DNA of 64,000 nt from Paracoccus sulfuroxidans (GTDB lineage Bacteria > Pseudomonadota > Alphaproteobacteria > Rhodobacterales > Rhodobacteraceae), in contig NZ_VLKU01000005.1 of assembly GCF_007830335.1 (NCBI RefSeq), positions 111,322 to 175,321 on the forward strand, in the 5' to 3' direction. Both the position numbers and the translations under genes were made by a program. The number at the start of each line of letters is the position of its first letter. Position 1 is the first letter of the stretch. This document shows, in pieces, positions 25,733-36,136 of this stretch. The notes under the pieces were generated by a model. It worked only from the letters and a program-made list of their open reading frames with translations, was not told the DNA's origin and made no database searches.

Positions 25733-27282
25733 TTCGTGCCCTCCTGATCGGCCAGCACCGCCTTGAGATACAGCGCCGGGTCGTAAAGCTGATCGGCCGT
25801 CGCTTGCGCAAAGCGGGTCGCGGGGCCTGCAAAGACCGTCAGCGCCAGCACGGTCGCCAGAAGCGCCATGATCGCGGTGACCGACAGCCAGGGCGCGGGC
25901 TCATCGCTGCGAAGGGGCGCGGTCGGGAAATCGGCAGAGCCGCCTCCGCCGCCCAGCACGACCTCGCCAAAGGGTTTCAGGTATAGCTTCGTGCCGACCC
26001 GCGACATGCCGACCAGCGCGATCAGCGAGGTCACCAGGATCACCGACCAGATCAGCGGCATCGCGGGCGCGCCCGCCGTCGCATCCAGCACCATCAGCTT
26101 GCCGATGAAGCCCGAGAACGGCGGCAGCCCCACCACGGCCACCGCCGCCGCAAAGAACAACGCCGAGACCAGCCCGGATTGCGGCATCACCGTACCGGCG
26201 CGCAGCCAGTAATCTCCGCGCCAGCGCGCGCTGAGGTCCAGCACCAGAAATAGCGTCGCCGCCGCCAGCGTCGAATGGACCATGTAATAGATCGCCGCCG
26301 TCATCGCCTCGGCATTCATCTGCGAGACCGCGATCATCAGCGTCCCGACCGAGCCAAGGGCGGCGAATGCACCCACCCGCAGAAGCTGGCGGCTGCCCAT
26401 GATGCCGATCTGGCCCACGGCCAGCGTGATCAGCGCGGCAGGCAGCAGGATCTCACTGGCCAGCGTCCCCGCCACGGTGTCATGCGGAAAGATCAGCGTG
26501 AAGAAGCGGATGATCGCATAGACGCCGACCTTGGTCATGATCGCGAACAGCGCCGCCACCGGCCCCGGCGCATTGCCATAGGTCGAGGGCAGCCAGAAAT
26601 GCAGCGGCACCAGCGCCGCCTTGATCGCAAAGACCAGCATGATCAGCACGGCCCCGGTGCGCAGCAGCGCGGTATCCTCGGGCGGCATCTGGGCCACGCG
26701 CGCGGCCATATCGGCCATGTTCAGCGTGCCGGTGACCGCGTAAAGCACGCCCAACGCCACCAGAAACAGCGCCGAGCCCGCCAGGTTCACCACCACATAT
26801 TGCACGCCCGCGCGGACCCGCATCTCGCCCCCGCCATGGGTCATCAGGCCGTAACTGGCGATCAGCAGGATCTCGAAAAAGACAAACAGGTTGAAGGCGT
26901 CGCCGGTCAGGAAAGCGCCGCAGACGCCCATCAGCTGGAACTGCCACAGCGCATGGAAATGCCAGCCCTTGCGGTCCCAGCCCGAGCCGATGGCGTAAAT
27001 CTGCACGATCAGCGCCACGACCGAGGTCAGCAGCACCATCATCGCCGCCAGCCGGTCCAGCATCAGCACGATGCCGAAGGGCGCGGCCCAGTTGCCAAGG
27101 CGATAGACCATCACCTCGCCCGCCGAGGCCTGCCCCAGCAGGATCAGCGCCACGACGACCAGAAGCGCGGTGCCGGTGCTCGAAAACACCCGTTGCAGCG
27201 GCAGGTCGCCCCGCATCCACAGAAGCTGAAGCGCGCCCAGGACGGCGGGCAGCAGGACCGGGGCAATCATCAGATGGTTCAT
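25729..27282 (-). CDS. mnhD: Mnh/Mrp antiporter subunit D
   Basis: The 517-residue protein has about 14 membrane helices and is homologous to complex I proton-pumping subunits (NuoN/M type). Conserved transport residues are within the AIKAALVPLHFWLPSTYGNAPGPVAALFA segment, including the lysine before the lateral helix. With MnhA it forms the ion-translocating core. An acidic/glycine-rich loop (VVLGGGGGSADFP) near the C-terminus is unusual in composition but does not break the frame. Confidence 0.95.
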   Translation of the reverse strand: MNHLMIAPVLLPAVLGALQLLWMRGDLPLQRVFSSTGTALLVVVALILLGQASAGEVMVYRLGNWAAPFGIVLMLDRLAAMMVLLTSVVALIVQIYAIGSGWDRKGWHFHALWQFQLMGVCGAFLTGDAFNLFVFFEILLIASYGLMTHGGGEMRVRAGVQYVVVNLAGSALFLVALGVLYAVTGTLNMADMAARVAQMPPEDTALLRTGAVLIMLVFAIKAALVPLHFWLPSTYGNAPGPVAALFAIMTKVGVYAIIRFFTLIFPHDTVAGTLASEILLPAALITLAVGQIGIMGSRQLLRVGAFAALGSVGTLMIAVSQMNAEAMTAAIYYMVHSTLAAATLFLVLDLSARWRGDYWLRAGTVMPQSGLVSALFFAAAVAVVGLPPFSGFIGKLMVLDATAGAPAMPLIWSVILVTSLIALVGMSRVGTKLYLKPFGEVVLGGGGGSADFPTAPLRSDEPAPWLSVTAIMALLATVLALTVFAGPATRFAQATADQLYDPALYLKAVLADQEGTK

Positions 27283-27650
27283 GCCCGCGGCCCTCTCTGC
27301 GTGTCGCCCGTCTCGGGGATGCGGTCGGCCTCTGGCATGTCGATGCGGTCATCGCCGCCCTCCAGGAAGCTGCCGATGGCCATCACCACCACGACGGCGG
27401 TCATCCCGAACGAGATCACGATGGCCGTCAGGACCAGCGCCTGCGGCAGCGGGTCGGTATAGGTCGTGACGCCCTTTTGCAGGACCGGCGGCGCGTTGAC
27501 CACCAGCCGCCCGGTCGCGAACAGGAAGACGTTGATCGCATAGCTCAGCAGCGTCATCCCCAGCACCACCGGGAAGCTGCGCTGGCGCAGCACCAGATAG
27601 ATGCCCGCCGCCGTCAGAAGGCCGATTGCACTGGATACCAGCAATTCCAT
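27279..27650 (-). CDS. mnhC: Mnh/Mrp antiporter subunit C
   Basis: The 123-residue protein has three membrane helices and is NuoK-like: GIYLVLRQRSFPVVLGMTLL, then ALVLTAIVISFGMTA. It overlaps mnhD by four bases and begins one base from the end of mnhAB (TGATG). The last ~25 residues are a polar tail. The start at 27650 is chosen because the family begins here and is coupled to the mnhAB stop. Confidence 0.93.
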   Translation of the reverse strand: MELLVSSAIGLLTAAGIYLVLRQRSFPVVLGMTLLSYAINVFLFATGRLVVNAPPVLQKGVTTYTDPLPQALVLTAIVISFGMTAVVVVMAIGSFLEGGDDRIDMPEADRIPETGDTQRGPRA

Positions 27651-30460
27651 CAGAGGCCCCCTTCGCTTGCGATGCTTTGGCGCGCCTTCTGCGCGATCCG
27701 CGACAGCGAGTTCAGCGCCAGCATCACCGCGCCCACGACGCACAGGAACACGCCAAGGTCAAAGCCCATGGCCGAGGCCAGCTCGAACTCCTCCAGCCCC
27801 GGCAGCTTCACATAGCCAAAGGCCGAGGTCAGGAAGGGCTTGCCCGCGAACCATGCGCCAAGCCCGGTGATCCCGGCGGCCAGAACGCCCGCGCCGATCA
27901 GCCCATGATAGGGGACGCGCTGGCGCGCCTCGGTCCAGACCAGACCCGAGCCGATATATTGCAGGACCAGCGCGACCGAAACGATCAGCCCCGCCACGAA
28001 GCCTCCGCCCGGCTGGTTATGGCCGCGCAGGAAGATGAACATGGCGACCATCAGCGACATCGGCAGGATGATCCGCGACGCCACCACCAGCATCAGCGGG
28101 TCCTGATCGCCCGCCCGCGACCGCCCCGAGATCCAGTCGGCCAGCCTGCGCAGCGAGGCCCCACGGATCAGCGTCTCGGTCAGGGCAAAGATCGTCAGCG
28201 CGGCGATGCCCAGCACGGTGATCTCGCCAAAGGTGTCATAGCCGCGGAAGTCGACCAGAATGACGTTCACGACATTGTCGCCGCCGCCCAGATCATGGCT
28301 GTTCGCCAGCATATAGCCCGAGATCGGCGCGAATGCGAAATCGCTGCGCAGCACGGCATAGGAGAGCCCGCCGATGGCAAGCCCCGCCAGCGTCGCGATG
28401 AAGACATGCCAGCCGCGCCGCAGATCGCCGCTTTCAACCGGGCTGTGCCCCGGCAGGAAGTTCAGCGCCAGCAGCAGCAGGATGACCGTCACCACCTCAA
28501 CCGAGATCTGCGTCAGCGCCAGATCAGGCGCCGAGAGATAGACGAAACAGCCCGAGACGATCAGCCCGATGATCCCCACCATGATCAGCGACAGCACGCG
28601 GTTGCGGTGCCAGAAGATCAGGCAGACGGTCGCGACCACGACAAGGAACCAGCCGATCAGCGCCACCGGCTGGATCGGCAGCATCGGGCGGTCCAGCGCG
28701 GACAGCTGCCCGCTGCTGAAGGCCCAGGTGCCGCAGATCACCACCATCAGCGTCATCGCCGCCAGCGACCGCGCCATCGAGCCATTGGTCAGCCCGTCGG
28801 TCAGCTTTTGCGCCAGACCGACGCAGGCGTTGACCAGCGCCTCGAAGATGGTTTTCGCATCGGGGCGGCGGAAGCTGTTGCGGATCGCCAGCAGGCGCGG
28901 CTGCAGCGCCAGCAGGATCACCCCGCCGATGAGCGCGATGCCCGACATCATCAGCGCAGGTGTGACACCATGCCACAGGGCCAGATGCGGGTGCAGCGCC
29001 TCTTGCGTGACCGCGCTGGCCGATGCCTCGACCAGCCAGCCCGCCATGACCTGCGGCGCAAGGCCGATCAGAATCACCAGCACCGCCAGCAGCGCGGGCG
29101 AGGCCCAAAGCCCGAAGCCCGGATCATGCGGCTTCAGCGGATAGTCGGTGCGCTTGGGCCCCATGAAGACCTGCCAGATGAAGCGCAGCGAATAGCAGAC
29201 CGACAGCATCGCGGCGAAGGTCGCCAGCACCATCAGCACATGCGGGCCGCCAAAGCTGGTATGGGCCGCCTCTTCCAGCATCAGCTCTTTCGACAGGAAG
29301 CCGTTCAGCGGCGGCACGCCCGCCATCGACAGGGCGGCAATCGTGCCGATGGTGAAGACGATCGGCATCAGCCGCATCAGCCCGCCCAGACGCGCGATCG
29401 AGCGCGTGCCGGTCTCATGGTCGATGATCCCGGCGGTCATGAACAGCGCGGCCTTGAAGGTCGCGTGGTTGATGATGTGGAAGACGGCGGCAATCGCGGC
29501 CTCGCGCGTGCCAAAGCCCAGCAACATGGTGATCAGGCCCAGATGCGAGACCGTCGAATAGGCCAGCAAATCCTTCAGATCGTCGCGGAACACGGCAACC
29601 GCCGCGCCCAGCAGCATGGTCACCAGACCCGCGCCAGTGACCAGCCAGAACCATTCAGGCGTGCCGGACAGCACCGGCCACAGCCGCGCCATCACGAAGA
29701 TCCCCGCCTTCACCATGGTCGCCGAATGCAGATAGGCCGAAACCGGCGTCGGCGCGGCCATCGCGTGCGGCAACCAGAAATGGAAGGGGAATTGCGCCGA
29801 TTTGGTGAAGGCGCCCAGCAGGATCAGCAGCAGCGCGGGCAGATACATCGGGCTTGCCTGAACGGCCTCACGCTGGGTCAGGATGTCCGAAAGCTCATAG
29901 CTTCCCGCGATACTGCCCAGCAGAAGCATGCCCGCGATCATCGCAAGGCCGCCCATGCCGGTCACGGTCAGCGCCATGCGTGCGCCGCGACGGCCTGCCT
30001 CGGTTTCCTTGCGAAAGCCGATCAGCAGGAAGGAGGACAGCGAGGTCAGCTCCCAGAAAATCAGCAAAAGCAGGATGTTGTCGGACAGCACGATGCCCAT
30101 CATCGCGCCCTGGAACAGCATCAGATAGGTGAAGAAGCGGCCGGATTCGTCGCGGTCGGACAGATAGGCACGGGCATAGGCGATGATCAGCAGGCCGATC
30201 CCCAGGATCAGCAGCCCGAACAGCAGCCCCAGCCCGTCCAGCCGGAAATTCGCGGCCAGACCCAGTTGCGGCACCCATTCGATGCGCGAGGTGAGGACCT
30301 CTCCCGCCAAGACGGCAGGGGCGTGGATCACAAGGCCGATCAACGCAATCAGGGTGGCCGTCCCGCAGGCAAGCGCCGCGACATCGCGGCCGGAACGGAT
30401 CAGAAGTCCTGGGAACAGGGCCCCGATGAACGGCATCAGGGCGATCAGGGCTATGGACAT
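27650..30460 (-). CDS. mnhA: Mnh/Mrp antiporter fused subunits A and B
   Basis: The 936-residue membrane protein fuses MnhA (NuoL-like core plus C-terminal helices) to an MnhB domain. The MnhB part begins near [17 protein letters not shown] and includes [44 protein letters not shown] in the MnhA part holds conserved proton-path residues. Such A-B fusions occur in alphaproteobacterial Pha/Mnh systems. I start at the ATG at 30460, with GAGTGAG just upstream; a GTG two codons earlier is possible. The complex exchanges Na+ or K+ for protons and supports pH and salt homeostasis. Confidence 0.93.
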   Translation of the reverse strand: MSIALIALMPFIGALFPGLLIRSGRDVAALACGTATLIALIGLVIHAPAVLAGEVLTSRIEWVPQLGLAANFRLDGLGLLFGLLILGIGLLIIAYARAYLSDRDESGRFFTYLMLFQGAMMGIVLSDNILLLLIFWELTSLSSFLLIGFRKETEAGRRGARMALTVTGMGGLAMIAGMLLLGSIAGSYELSDILTQREAVQASPMYLPALLLILLGAFTKSAQFPFHFWLPHAMAAPTPVSAYLHSATMVKAGIFVMARLWPVLSGTPEWFWLVTGAGLVTMLLGAAVAVFRDDLKDLLAYSTVSHLGLITMLLGFGTREAAIAAVFHIINHATFKAALFMTAGIIDHETGTRSIARLGGLMRLMPIVFTIGTIAALSMAGVPPLNGFLSKELMLEEAAHTSFGGPHVLMVLATFAAMLSVCYSLRFIWQVFMGPKRTDYPLKPHDPGFGLWASPALLAVLVILIGLAPQVMAGWLVEASASAVTQEALHPHLALWHGVTPALMMSGIALIGGVILLALQPRLLAIRNSFRRPDAKTIFEALVNACVGLAQKLTDGLTNGSMARSLAAMTLMVVICGTWAFSSGQLSALDRPMLPIQPVALIGWFLVVVATVCLIFWHRNRVLSLIMVGIIGLIVSGCFVYLSAPDLALTQISVEVVTVILLLLALNFLPGHSPVESGDLRRGWHVFIATLAGLAIGGLSYAVLRSDFAFAPISGYMLANSHDLGGGDNVVNVILVDFRGYDTFGEITVLGIAALTIFALTETLIRGASLRRLADWISGRSRAGDQDPLMLVVASRIILPMSLMVAMFIFLRGHNQPGGGFVAGLIVSVALVLQYIGSGLVWTEARQRVPYHGLIGAGVLAAGITGLGAWFAGKPFLTSAFGYVKLPGLEEFELASAMGFDLGVFLCVVGAVMLALNSLSRIAQKARQSIASEGGL

Positions 30461-30579
30461 GCTCACTCTTCGCTGTTTGGTTTTGTCTGGGGGATGCCCC
30501 CCCCGGTGTCAACCCAGACACGGAAGACGCTAGGCGATGTTCGCGTTTCGTGCTAATGACGCGAAAAAAGGAAACAGGC

Positions 30580-31074
30580 ATGAAGATCATCGGGATAGAC
30601 CCCGGGCTGCGGAACATGGGTTGGGGCGTCATCGAGACCGATGGCCCCCGGCTGAGGCATGTGGCGAATGGCATCATCCACTCGGACGGGGGAGATCTGG
30701 GGCCCAGATTGCTGGTGCTGTTCCGGGGCCTGTCGCAGGTCATCGCGACCCATGCGCCCGATGCGGCGGCGGTCGAACAGACCTTCGTCAACAAGGATGC
30801 CGTCGGCACGCTGAAGCTGGGTCAGGCGCGCGGGATCGCCCTGCTGGCCCCGGCGGAAGCCGGGCTTGAGATCGGGGAATACGCCCCCAATGCCGTCAAG
30901 AAGGCCGTCGTTGGCGTCGGCCATGCGGGCAAGGAACAGGTCGAACATATGGTGCGCTTCATGCTGCCCGGCGTCGAGCTGGCGGGGCCGGACGCCGCCG
31001 ACGCGCTGGCCATCGCCATCTGCCACGCCCATCACCTTCAGGGCCGGTCCCTGCGCATCAAGGCCTCGGCATGA
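30580..31074 (+). CDS. ruvC: crossover junction endodeoxyribonuclease
   Basis: The 164-residue RuvC resolvase cuts Holliday junctions symmetrically. The acidic residues are D7 in IGIDPGL, E66 in AAVEQTF, and D138/D141 in GPDAADALA. The ATG at 30580 has AAAGGA about seven bases upstream. The gene opens an operon ruvC-ruvA-htpX-ruvB-thioesterase and is divergent from the antiporter operon, about 120 bases apart. Confidence 0.96.
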   Translation: MKIIGIDPGLRNMGWGVIETDGPRLRHVANGIIHSDGGDLGPRLLVLFRGLSQVIATHAPDAAAVEQTFVNKDAVGTLKLGQARGIALLAPAEAGLEIGEYAPNAVKKAVVGVGHAGKEQVEHMVRFMLPGVELAGPDAADALAIAICHAHHLQGRSLRIKASA

Positions 31075-31754
31075 TCGGGCGGATTGCTGGCGTCATCCTG
31101 CACCGGGCGCAGGATCATGTGCTGATCGACGTGCGCGGCGTGGGCTATATCGTCCATGTCAATGAACGCACCGCCGCCACCCTGCCCCCCGTGGGTCAGG
31201 CAGCGGCGCTTTATACCGAACTGCTGGTGCGCGAGGACCTGCTGCAGCTTTTCGGCTTCACCACCCTGATCGAGAAGGAATGGCACCGCCTGCTGACCTC
31301 GGTTCAGGGCGTCGGCTCGAAGGTGGCGATGGCCATTCTGGGCACGCTGGGGCCGGATGCGCTGGCCCGCGCGCTGGCGCTTGGCGACTGGTCGACGGTG
31401 CGCAAGGCGCCGGGCGTCGGCCCGAAACTCGCGCAGCGGATCGTGATGGAGCTGAAGGACAAGGCCCCCGCCATCATGGCGCTTGGCGGCGCGCTGACCG
31501 TCGATCCGGGGCCGATGCCGGTCGTAGACGTTGGCGACGCGCCCGAGGCCCCGGCCCCCGCGCCGAAACCGTCGCGCGCGGCGCAGGCCTCGGCGGCCAG
31601 CGCCAGTGCGGATGCGCTGTCGGCGCTCTCGAACCTGGGTTATGCTCCGTCCGAGGCCGCCGCTGCCGTGGCCGAGGCCGCAGGCGCGGAACCCGGTGCC
31701 ACCACGCCCGCGTTGATCCGCGCGGCCCTGCGGCTGCTGGCACCAAAGGAGTAA
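31071..31754 (+). CDS. ruvA: Holliday junction branch migration protein RuvA
   Basis: The 227-residue RuvA binds four-way junctions as a tetramer. An OB-fold N-terminal domain ([12 protein letters not shown]) is followed by two helix-hairpin-helix motifs ([16 protein letters not shown] and [15 protein letters not shown]), then an Ala/Pro-rich linker and the C-terminal RuvB-contacting domain ([19 protein letters not shown]). It is coupled to ruvC by an ATGA overlap. The linker makes it somewhat longer than the E. coli protein. Confidence 0.96.
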   Translation: MIGRIAGVILHRAQDHVLIDVRGVGYIVHVNERTAATLPPVGQAAALYTELLVREDLLQLFGFTTLIEKEWHRLLTSVQGVGSKVAMAILGTLGPDALARALALGDWSTVRKAPGVGPKLAQRIVMELKDKAPAIMALGGALTVDPGPMPVVDVGDAPEAPAPAPKPSRAAQASAASASADALSALSNLGYAPSEAAAAVAEAAGAEPGATTPALIRAALRLLAPKE

Positions 31755-31758
31755 GACG

Positions 31759-32610
31759 ATGCAAGGAAACCTTCGCACCTTCGTCCTGATGGCGGTGATG
31801 ACCGCGCTGGTGATGGGCATGGGTTGGCTGCTGGGCGGTCAGGGCGGCGCCATTCTGGCGCTGGTGCTGGCGGGGGCGACCAATGTCTGGGCCTGGTGGA
31901 ACAGCGACAAGGCGATCCTGCGCCAGCAGGGCGCGGTCGAGATCCGCCGCGATCAGGCCCCCGAACTGTTCGACATGGTGGCGACGCTCGCGCAACGCGC
32001 GGGCCTGCCGATGCCCAAGGTCTATATCCTGCAGACCGAACAGCCGAACGCCTTTGCCACCGGGCGCGACCCGCAGAATGCGGCGGTCGCGGTCACGCAG
32101 GGCATCATGCGCCTGCTGAGCCGGGATGAGCTTGCGGGCGTCATCGCGCATGAGCTGGCCCATATCCGCCACCGCGACACGCTGACCATGACGGTCACGG
32201 CGACGCTGGCGGGCGCGATTGCCATGCTGGGCAATATGATGATGTTTTCCAGCATGATGGGCGGGCGGGACGACAATCGCGGCGGCGGGCTGGGCGCGCT
32301 GGTGGCGATGATCTTCGCCCCGCTGGCGGCGGGTCTGGTGCAGATGGCCATCTCGCGCACGCGGGAATATGAGGCCGACCGCACCGGGGCCGAGATCAGC
32401 GGCCAGCCTCTTGCGCTGGCCTCGGCCTTGGCGCGGATCGCGCAGACCTCGCAGCGCATCGTGAACGAACCGGCCGAGCGCAACCCGGCGGCCGCATCGA
32501 TGTATATCATCAACCCGCTGCACGCGCTGCGCATGGACCGGCTGTTTGCCACCCATCCCCCGACCGAAGAGCGCATCGCCCGCCTGCAAGCCATGGCGAG
32601 GCAGGGATGA
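31759..32610 (+). CDS. htpX: M48 family zinc metalloprotease HtpX
   Basis: The 283-residue membrane protease degrades misfolded inner-membrane proteins. The zinc motif HELAH is at 131-135, with the third ligand in the REYEADRTG segment. N-terminal helices (10-45) and a central hydrophobic pair (around 145-200) anchor it. It sits between ruvA (4-base gap) and ruvB (4-base overlap), an unusual place for a protease that otherwise belongs with ftsH in membrane quality control. Confidence 0.94.
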   Translation: MQGNLRTFVLMAVMTALVMGMGWLLGGQGGAILALVLAGATNVWAWWNSDKAILRQQGAVEIRRDQAPELFDMVATLAQRAGLPMPKVYILQTEQPNAFATGRDPQNAAVAVTQGIMRLLSRDELAGVIAHELAHIRHRDTLTMTVTATLAGAIAMLGNMMMFSSMMGGRDDNRGGGLGALVAMIFAPLAAGLVQMAISRTREYEADRTGAEISGQPLALASALARIAQTSQRIVNEPAERNPAAASMYIINPLHALRMDRLFATHPPTEERIARLQAMARQG

Positions 32611-33632
32611 GCGCACCCGAACCCATGCTGCGCCCCGACCCGATGGAGGGCGATTCCGAAGACCGCGCGCTGCGCCCCCAGCAGCTGACGGATTTCGTGG
32701 GTCAGGCCGAGGCGCGGGCGAACCTGCGCGTCTTCATCGAAAGCGCCCGGATGCGCGGCAAGGCGATGGATCACACGCTGTTCCACGGCCCGCCCGGACT
32801 GGGCAAGACCACGCTGGCGCAGATCATGGCGCGCGAGCTGGGCGTGAACTTCAAGATGACCTCGGGTCCGGTGCTGGCGCGTGCGGGCGATCTGGCCGCG
32901 ATCCTGACCAACCTTGAGGCGCGCGACGTCCTGTTCATCGACGAGATCCACCGCATGAATCCGGCGGTCGAGGAAATTCTCTATCCCGCGATGGAGGATT
33001 TCGAGCTGGATCTGGTCATCGGCGAAGGCCCCGCCGCGCGCACCGTGCGGATCGAGCTGCAGCCCTTCACGCTGGTCGGGGCGACGACGCGGCTTGGCCT
33101 GCTGACGACGCCTCTGCGCGACCGTTTCGGCATCCCAACGCGGCTGCAGTTCTATACCATCGATGAGCTGGACCTGATCGTCTCGCGCGGGGCACGGCTT
33201 CTGGGCATCGACAGCGACCCCGCCGGCACGCGCGAAATCGCCCGCCGTGCCCGTGGCACGCCCCGCATCGCCGGACGCCTGCTGCGCCGGGTTATCGATT
33301 TCGCGCTGGTCGAGGGCGACGGTCGCCTGTCGCGAGAGATTGCCGATATCGCCCTGACCCGGCTGGGCGTGGATGAGTTGGGGCTGGATCAGGCCGACCG
33401 CCGCTATCTGTCGCTGATGGCCGAGCATTATGGCGGCGGCCCGGTCGGGGTCGAGACCCTCTCGGCTGCGCTGTCGGAAAGCCGCGATGCCATTGAAGAG
33501 GTCATCGAGCCCTATCTGATGCAGCAGGGCCTTGTCGCCCGCACGCCCCGGGGTCGCATGCTGGCCCGGCTGGGCTGGCGGCACCTTGGCCTTGACGCCC
33601 CCCGAACTCAGGAGAGCCTGTTTGATGAGTGA
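32607..33632 (+). CDS. ruvB: Holliday junction branch migration helicase RuvB
   Basis: The 341-residue AAA+ motor drives branch migration with RuvA. Walker A is GPPGLGKT at 61-68 and Walker B includes DEIH at 112-115. The [17 protein letters not shown] segment covers sensor 1 and the arginine finger. The C-terminal winged helix is present ([12 protein letters not shown]). It is coupled to htpX by an ATGA overlap and overlaps the thioesterase gene by eight bases. Confidence 0.97.
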   Translation: MSAPEPMLRPDPMEGDSEDRALRPQQLTDFVGQAEARANLRVFIESARMRGKAMDHTLFHGPPGLGKTTLAQIMARELGVNFKMTSGPVLARAGDLAAILTNLEARDVLFIDEIHRMNPAVEEILYPAMEDFELDLVIGEGPAARTVRIELQPFTLVGATTRLGLLTTPLRDRFGIPTRLQFYTIDELDLIVSRGARLLGIDSDPAGTREIARRARGTPRIAGRLLRRVIDFALVEGDGRLSREIADIALTRLGVDELGLDQADRRYLSLMAEHYGGGPVGVETLSAALSESRDAIEEVIEPYLMQQGLVARTPRGRMLARLGWRHLGLDAPRTQESLFDE

Positions 33633-34056
33633 TGCCCCGCCCACCTCGCCTGAAACCGAGGCCCGCGTGCGCGCCAGCTATGCGCGCCAGTCGCTGATGA
33701 CGACGCTGGGGGCCGAACTGACCGAGGTGCGCAGCGGCGAGGTGACCATCACCGCGCCGATCCTGCCTCTGGCGCGGCAGCAGCATGACGTTGGGCATGC
33801 GGGGCTGGCCTTCTCGATCGGGGATACGGCGGCGGGCTATGCCGCGCTGACCCTGATGCCCGCAGAGGCCGAGGTGATGACGGTCGAGATGAAGATCAAC
33901 CTGCTGGCGCCCGCGAGCGGCGACCGGCTGGTCGCGATCGGTCGGGTGATCCGGCCCGGGCGTCGGATCATGGTCGTGGCGGGGGATGTCTGGGCTGAAA
34001 CGGGCGATCAGCGCCGCCATGTCGCGATGCTGCAAGGAACGATGATCCCGGTCTGA
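33625..34056 (+). CDS. PaaI family hotdog-fold thioesterase
   Basis: The 143-residue protein has the hotdog-fold thioesterase pattern of Paa[37 protein letters not shown] with the catalytic Asp, and [11 protein letters not shown]. It hydrolyses an acyl-CoA not defined by sequence. It is the last gene of the ruv operon and overlaps the ruvB stop by eight bases, with AGGAGA ten bases before the ATG. In many proteobacteria a different thioesterase (ybgC) follows ruv; here ybgC is in the tol operon instead. Confidence 0.85.
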   Translation: MSDAPPTSPETEARVRASYARQSLMTTLGAELTEVRSGEVTITAPILPLARQQHDVGHAGLAFSIGDTAAGYAALTLMPAEAEVMTVEMKINLLAPASGDRLVAIGRVIRPGRRIMVVAGDVWAETGDQRRHVAMLQGTMIPV

Positions 34057-34062
34057 TGGCAG

Positions 34063-34085
34063 ACAGGGCCCCGGCGGGGCCCTGT
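34063..34085. terminator. bidirectional hairpin between the thioesterase gene and folD
   Basis: ACAGGGCCCC (34063-34072) pairs perfectly with GGGGCCCTGT (34076-34085) around GGC. It lies between convergent genes. The stem is strong, but there is no T tract. Confidence 0.55.
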
Positions 34086-34095
34086 GCCGGAAATC

Positions 34096-34971
34096 TCAGA
34101 TCGTCAGGCCTTCGGGGTCCGGCAGGCCATTCACCCGCGCGGTCGCGGTCAGGGTATTGGCCAGCAGGCAGGCGATGGTCATGGGACCCACGCCGCCCGG
34201 AACCGGCGTCATCGCGCCCGCGACATCGGCCACGGCCGGGTCGACATCGCCCACCAGCCCGTCATCGGTGCGGTTGATGCCCACGTCGATCACCGTCGCG
34301 CCCGGCTTGATCCAGTTCGCCTTGACCATCATCGGACGCCCCACGGCGGCCACGACGATATCGGCTTTCTGGCAGACCGAGGGCAGGTCCTTGGTGCGGG
34401 AATGCGCAATCGTCACCGTCGCGCTGTCGCCCAGCAGAAGCTGCGCCATCGGCTTGCCGACGATGTTCGAGCGGCCGATGACCACCGCGCTCATCCCCGA
34501 CAGATCGCCCAGCTGGTCGCGCAGCAGCATCAGGCAGCCCAGCGGCGTGCAGGGCACCATCGCCTTCTGCCCGGTGGACAGGCGGCCGACGTTCTGGATC
34601 GAGAAACCGTCCACGTCCTTCTCGACCGAGATCGCGTTGATGACCGCCTCTTCATCCAGATGCTTGGGCAGGGGAAGCTGCACCAGAATGCCGTTCACCG
34701 CCTTGTCGGCGTTCAGCCGGGCGATCAGCGTCAGCAGCTCCTCCTGCGAGGTCGAGGCGGGCAGCTTGTGCTCATAGCTGTGCATGCCGACTTCGGCGGT
34801 CTGCTTGGCCTTGTTGCGCACATAGACCGAACTTGCCGGATCTTCTCCGACCAGAACCACTGCCAGACCGGGGACGATCCCGCGATCCGCCTTCAGCTGC
34901 GCGACCTGCGCGGCGATTTTCTTTCGCAGTTCCTCAGCGAAAGCCTTTCCGTCGATTCGGGTAGCAGTCAT
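34096..34971 (-). CDS. folD: bifunctional methylenetetrahydrofolate dehydrogenase / methenyltetrahydrofolate cyclohydrolase
   Basis: The 291-residue cytosolic enzyme interconverts methylene-, methenyl- and formyl-[16 protein letters not shown] holds the catalytic Lys region, [17 protein letters not shown] the NADP site, and PGGVGPMT the C-terminal signature. It overlaps the chorismate mutase gene by four bases, so the two are cotranscribed. Confidence 0.96.
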   Translation of the reverse strand: MTATRIDGKAFAEELRKKIAAQVAQLKADRGIVPGLAVVLVGEDPASSVYVRNKAKQTAEVGMHSYEHKLPASTSQEELLTLIARLNADKAVNGILVQLPLPKHLDEEAVINAISVEKDVDGFSIQNVGRLSTGQKAMVPCTPLGCLMLLRDQLGDLSGMSAVVIGRSNIVGKPMAQLLLGDSATVTIAHSRTKDLPSVCQKADIVVAAVGRPMMVKANWIKPGATVIDVGINRTDDGLVGDVDPAVADVAGAMTPVPGGVGPMTIACLLANTLTATARVNGLPDPEGLTI

Positions 34972-35297
34972 TCGGTTCTCCGTAGTTGTTCGAGTGCGCG
35001 ATCTTCCTGTGCGATGAAATGTTCCATCATGAGACGCCAGACGCCCTCGGCCAGATCGGGGTCCAGACCGGCGGCGGCGGCATTGCGGCGGGCATTCTCT
35101 GCCACTTCGTCAACCCGGGACGTGATCCGCGCGGGCAGCCCCTCTTTCGCCTTGATGCGTGCTGCCTCGTCGATCAGGGCCGAACGCTCGGCCAGAAGGG
35201 CAATCAGTCTTTCATCAAGGCGGTCGATTCGTGCGCGAAGGTCTGGCATTGCCGAACCCTGCGGAAGCTCTTGGGCGGGATCAGGTCTTTGGGTCAT
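34968..35297 (-). CDS. chorismate mutase, AroQ class
   Basis: The 109-residue all-helical protein matches the AroQ fold: [33 protein letters not shown], then the second and third helices ending IAQEDRAL. It converts chorismate to prephenate for Phe and Tyr. Related PchB-type isochorismate lyases share this fold, but nothing nearby suggests siderophore synthesis. The start could be 35297 (MTQRPDP) or an internal ATG at MPDLRARID; the longer upstream frame is rejected because it lacks homology. Confidence 0.85.
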   Translation of the reverse strand: MTQRPDPAQELPQGSAMPDLRARIDRLDERLIALLAERSALIDEAARIKAKEGLPARITSRVDEVAENARRNAAAAGLDPDLAEGVWRLMMEHFIAQEDRALEQLRRTE

Positions 35298-35467
35298 GCG
35301 CGAGGGATGCACGCCCAAAGCCCTTCGCGCAAGTCGATAGTATGTTTGAAATGCCACAGTTGATGAGCGAATTTCCGCCGATCGATGTCAGATCTGGCCG
35401 ATGTGCACGATTTGCCCTCAGATCAAAGCATGGGGGTCGCACCCGCGATCAGGGAAAGGAGCGCAAC

Positions 35468-35548
35468 ATGAGCCCGGCCGCAGTCATCATCAACTTCGGG
35501 TTTGCCCTGGGTCTGGCGCTTGGCGCAGCGATGCTTCTGCTGCTGTGA
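35468..35548 (+). CDS. 26-residue single-helix membrane peptide
   Basis: A strong AAAGGAG ribosome site (35455-35461) lies six bases before an ATG that opens a 26-codon frame. The peptide is MSPAAVIINFGFALG followed by a hydrophobic stretch ending in four leucines. It has no charged residues, so almost all of it could form one membrane helix. There is no larger gene in the gap, and the frame ends at TGA 35546-35548. The spacing and hydrophobicity argue for a real small membrane protein. Its function is unknown. Confidence 0.55.
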   Translation: MSPAAVIINFGFALGLALGAAMLLLL

Positions 35549-35710
35549 ACCTGGGGCCCGGGGGCCGAATCTGCCACATGCGCGGCCCTGAGGCCCCGCA
35601 CCTGTCCTTTCTGACAGCGACGACGCCCGTCACCGCCGTTGGACGACTCGGCCATGAGGCGCAGAATGAATGAACTTTTCACGTATTGATTTTCATTTGT
35701 GAGGTTCATC

Positions 35711-36076
35711 ATGCCAGCACAAGTCTGTTTCTGGATTAACGGAGAGAAACACTGCATCGATCTCTATGCCAAAATCCGCAGATGGCCCCCTGACGACCCG
35801 TGGCCGCTCAGGATTGACGATATCCTGACCTTCCCAGAAATCGGCCCGGCCATCATCGAGGCGGCCGAGCCGCATCCGGTCCCTTGGCTGACCAAAATGG
35901 GTCTTGACGCGCCGCAGCAGCAGGCGCTGGGCAGCATGATCCGGGTCTGGGACGCCGCGCAGAACCTGCCAGCGAAGGCCCGCGACCAGATCGGCGAAAT
36001 CCTCAACGCAGGTGCCAAGGACTTCGGTCTGGGTGAAGGCGCCAATCTCAGCTTCAGCACCGACATGGCGCGCTAA
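35711..36076 (+). CDS. unrecognised small soluble protein
   Basis: The 121-residue protein is not one I recognise. It begins with a short strand-rich part (QVCFWINGEKHCIDLYAKIRRW), has a proline-rich middle, and ends in helical segments that include SMIRVWDAAQNLPAKARDQIGEIL. Two cysteines are in the first 20 residues. There is no signal peptide or membrane helix. The upstream gap is AT-rich for this genome (TTTTCACGTATTGATTTTCA at 35672-35691), consistent with its own promoter. A strong bidirectional terminator follows. The ATG at 35711 is chosen over one four codons earlier because GAGG precedes it. Confidence 0.65.
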   Translation: MPAQVCFWINGEKHCIDLYAKIRRWPPDDPWPLRIDDILTFPEIGPAIIEAAEPHPVPWLTKMGLDAPQQQALGSMIRVWDAAQNLPAKARDQIGEILNAGAKDFGLGEGANLSFSTDMAR

Positions 36077-36087
36077 CCGAAGAAAGA

Positions 36088-36122
36088 AAAACCCCCGGGC
36101 TTGCGCGCGGGGGTTCTCGTTT
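36088..36122. terminator. bidirectional intrinsic terminator
   Basis: AACCCCCG (36090-36097) pairs with CGGGGGTT (36108-36115). It has an A-rich left flank and CTCGTTT on the right, so it can stop transcription both of the unrecognised gene at 35711 and of the tol-ftsH operon coming from the other strand. Confidence 0.75.
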
Positions 36123-36136
36123 GACTTGGGCTCGGC

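Noticed and set aside
27626..30556. A 976-codon open frame antisense to the mnhAB gene
   Set aside because: The translation is His/Gln/Arg-rich with no domain, and the opposite strand encodes a clear membrane protein. High GC makes long antisense frames common.
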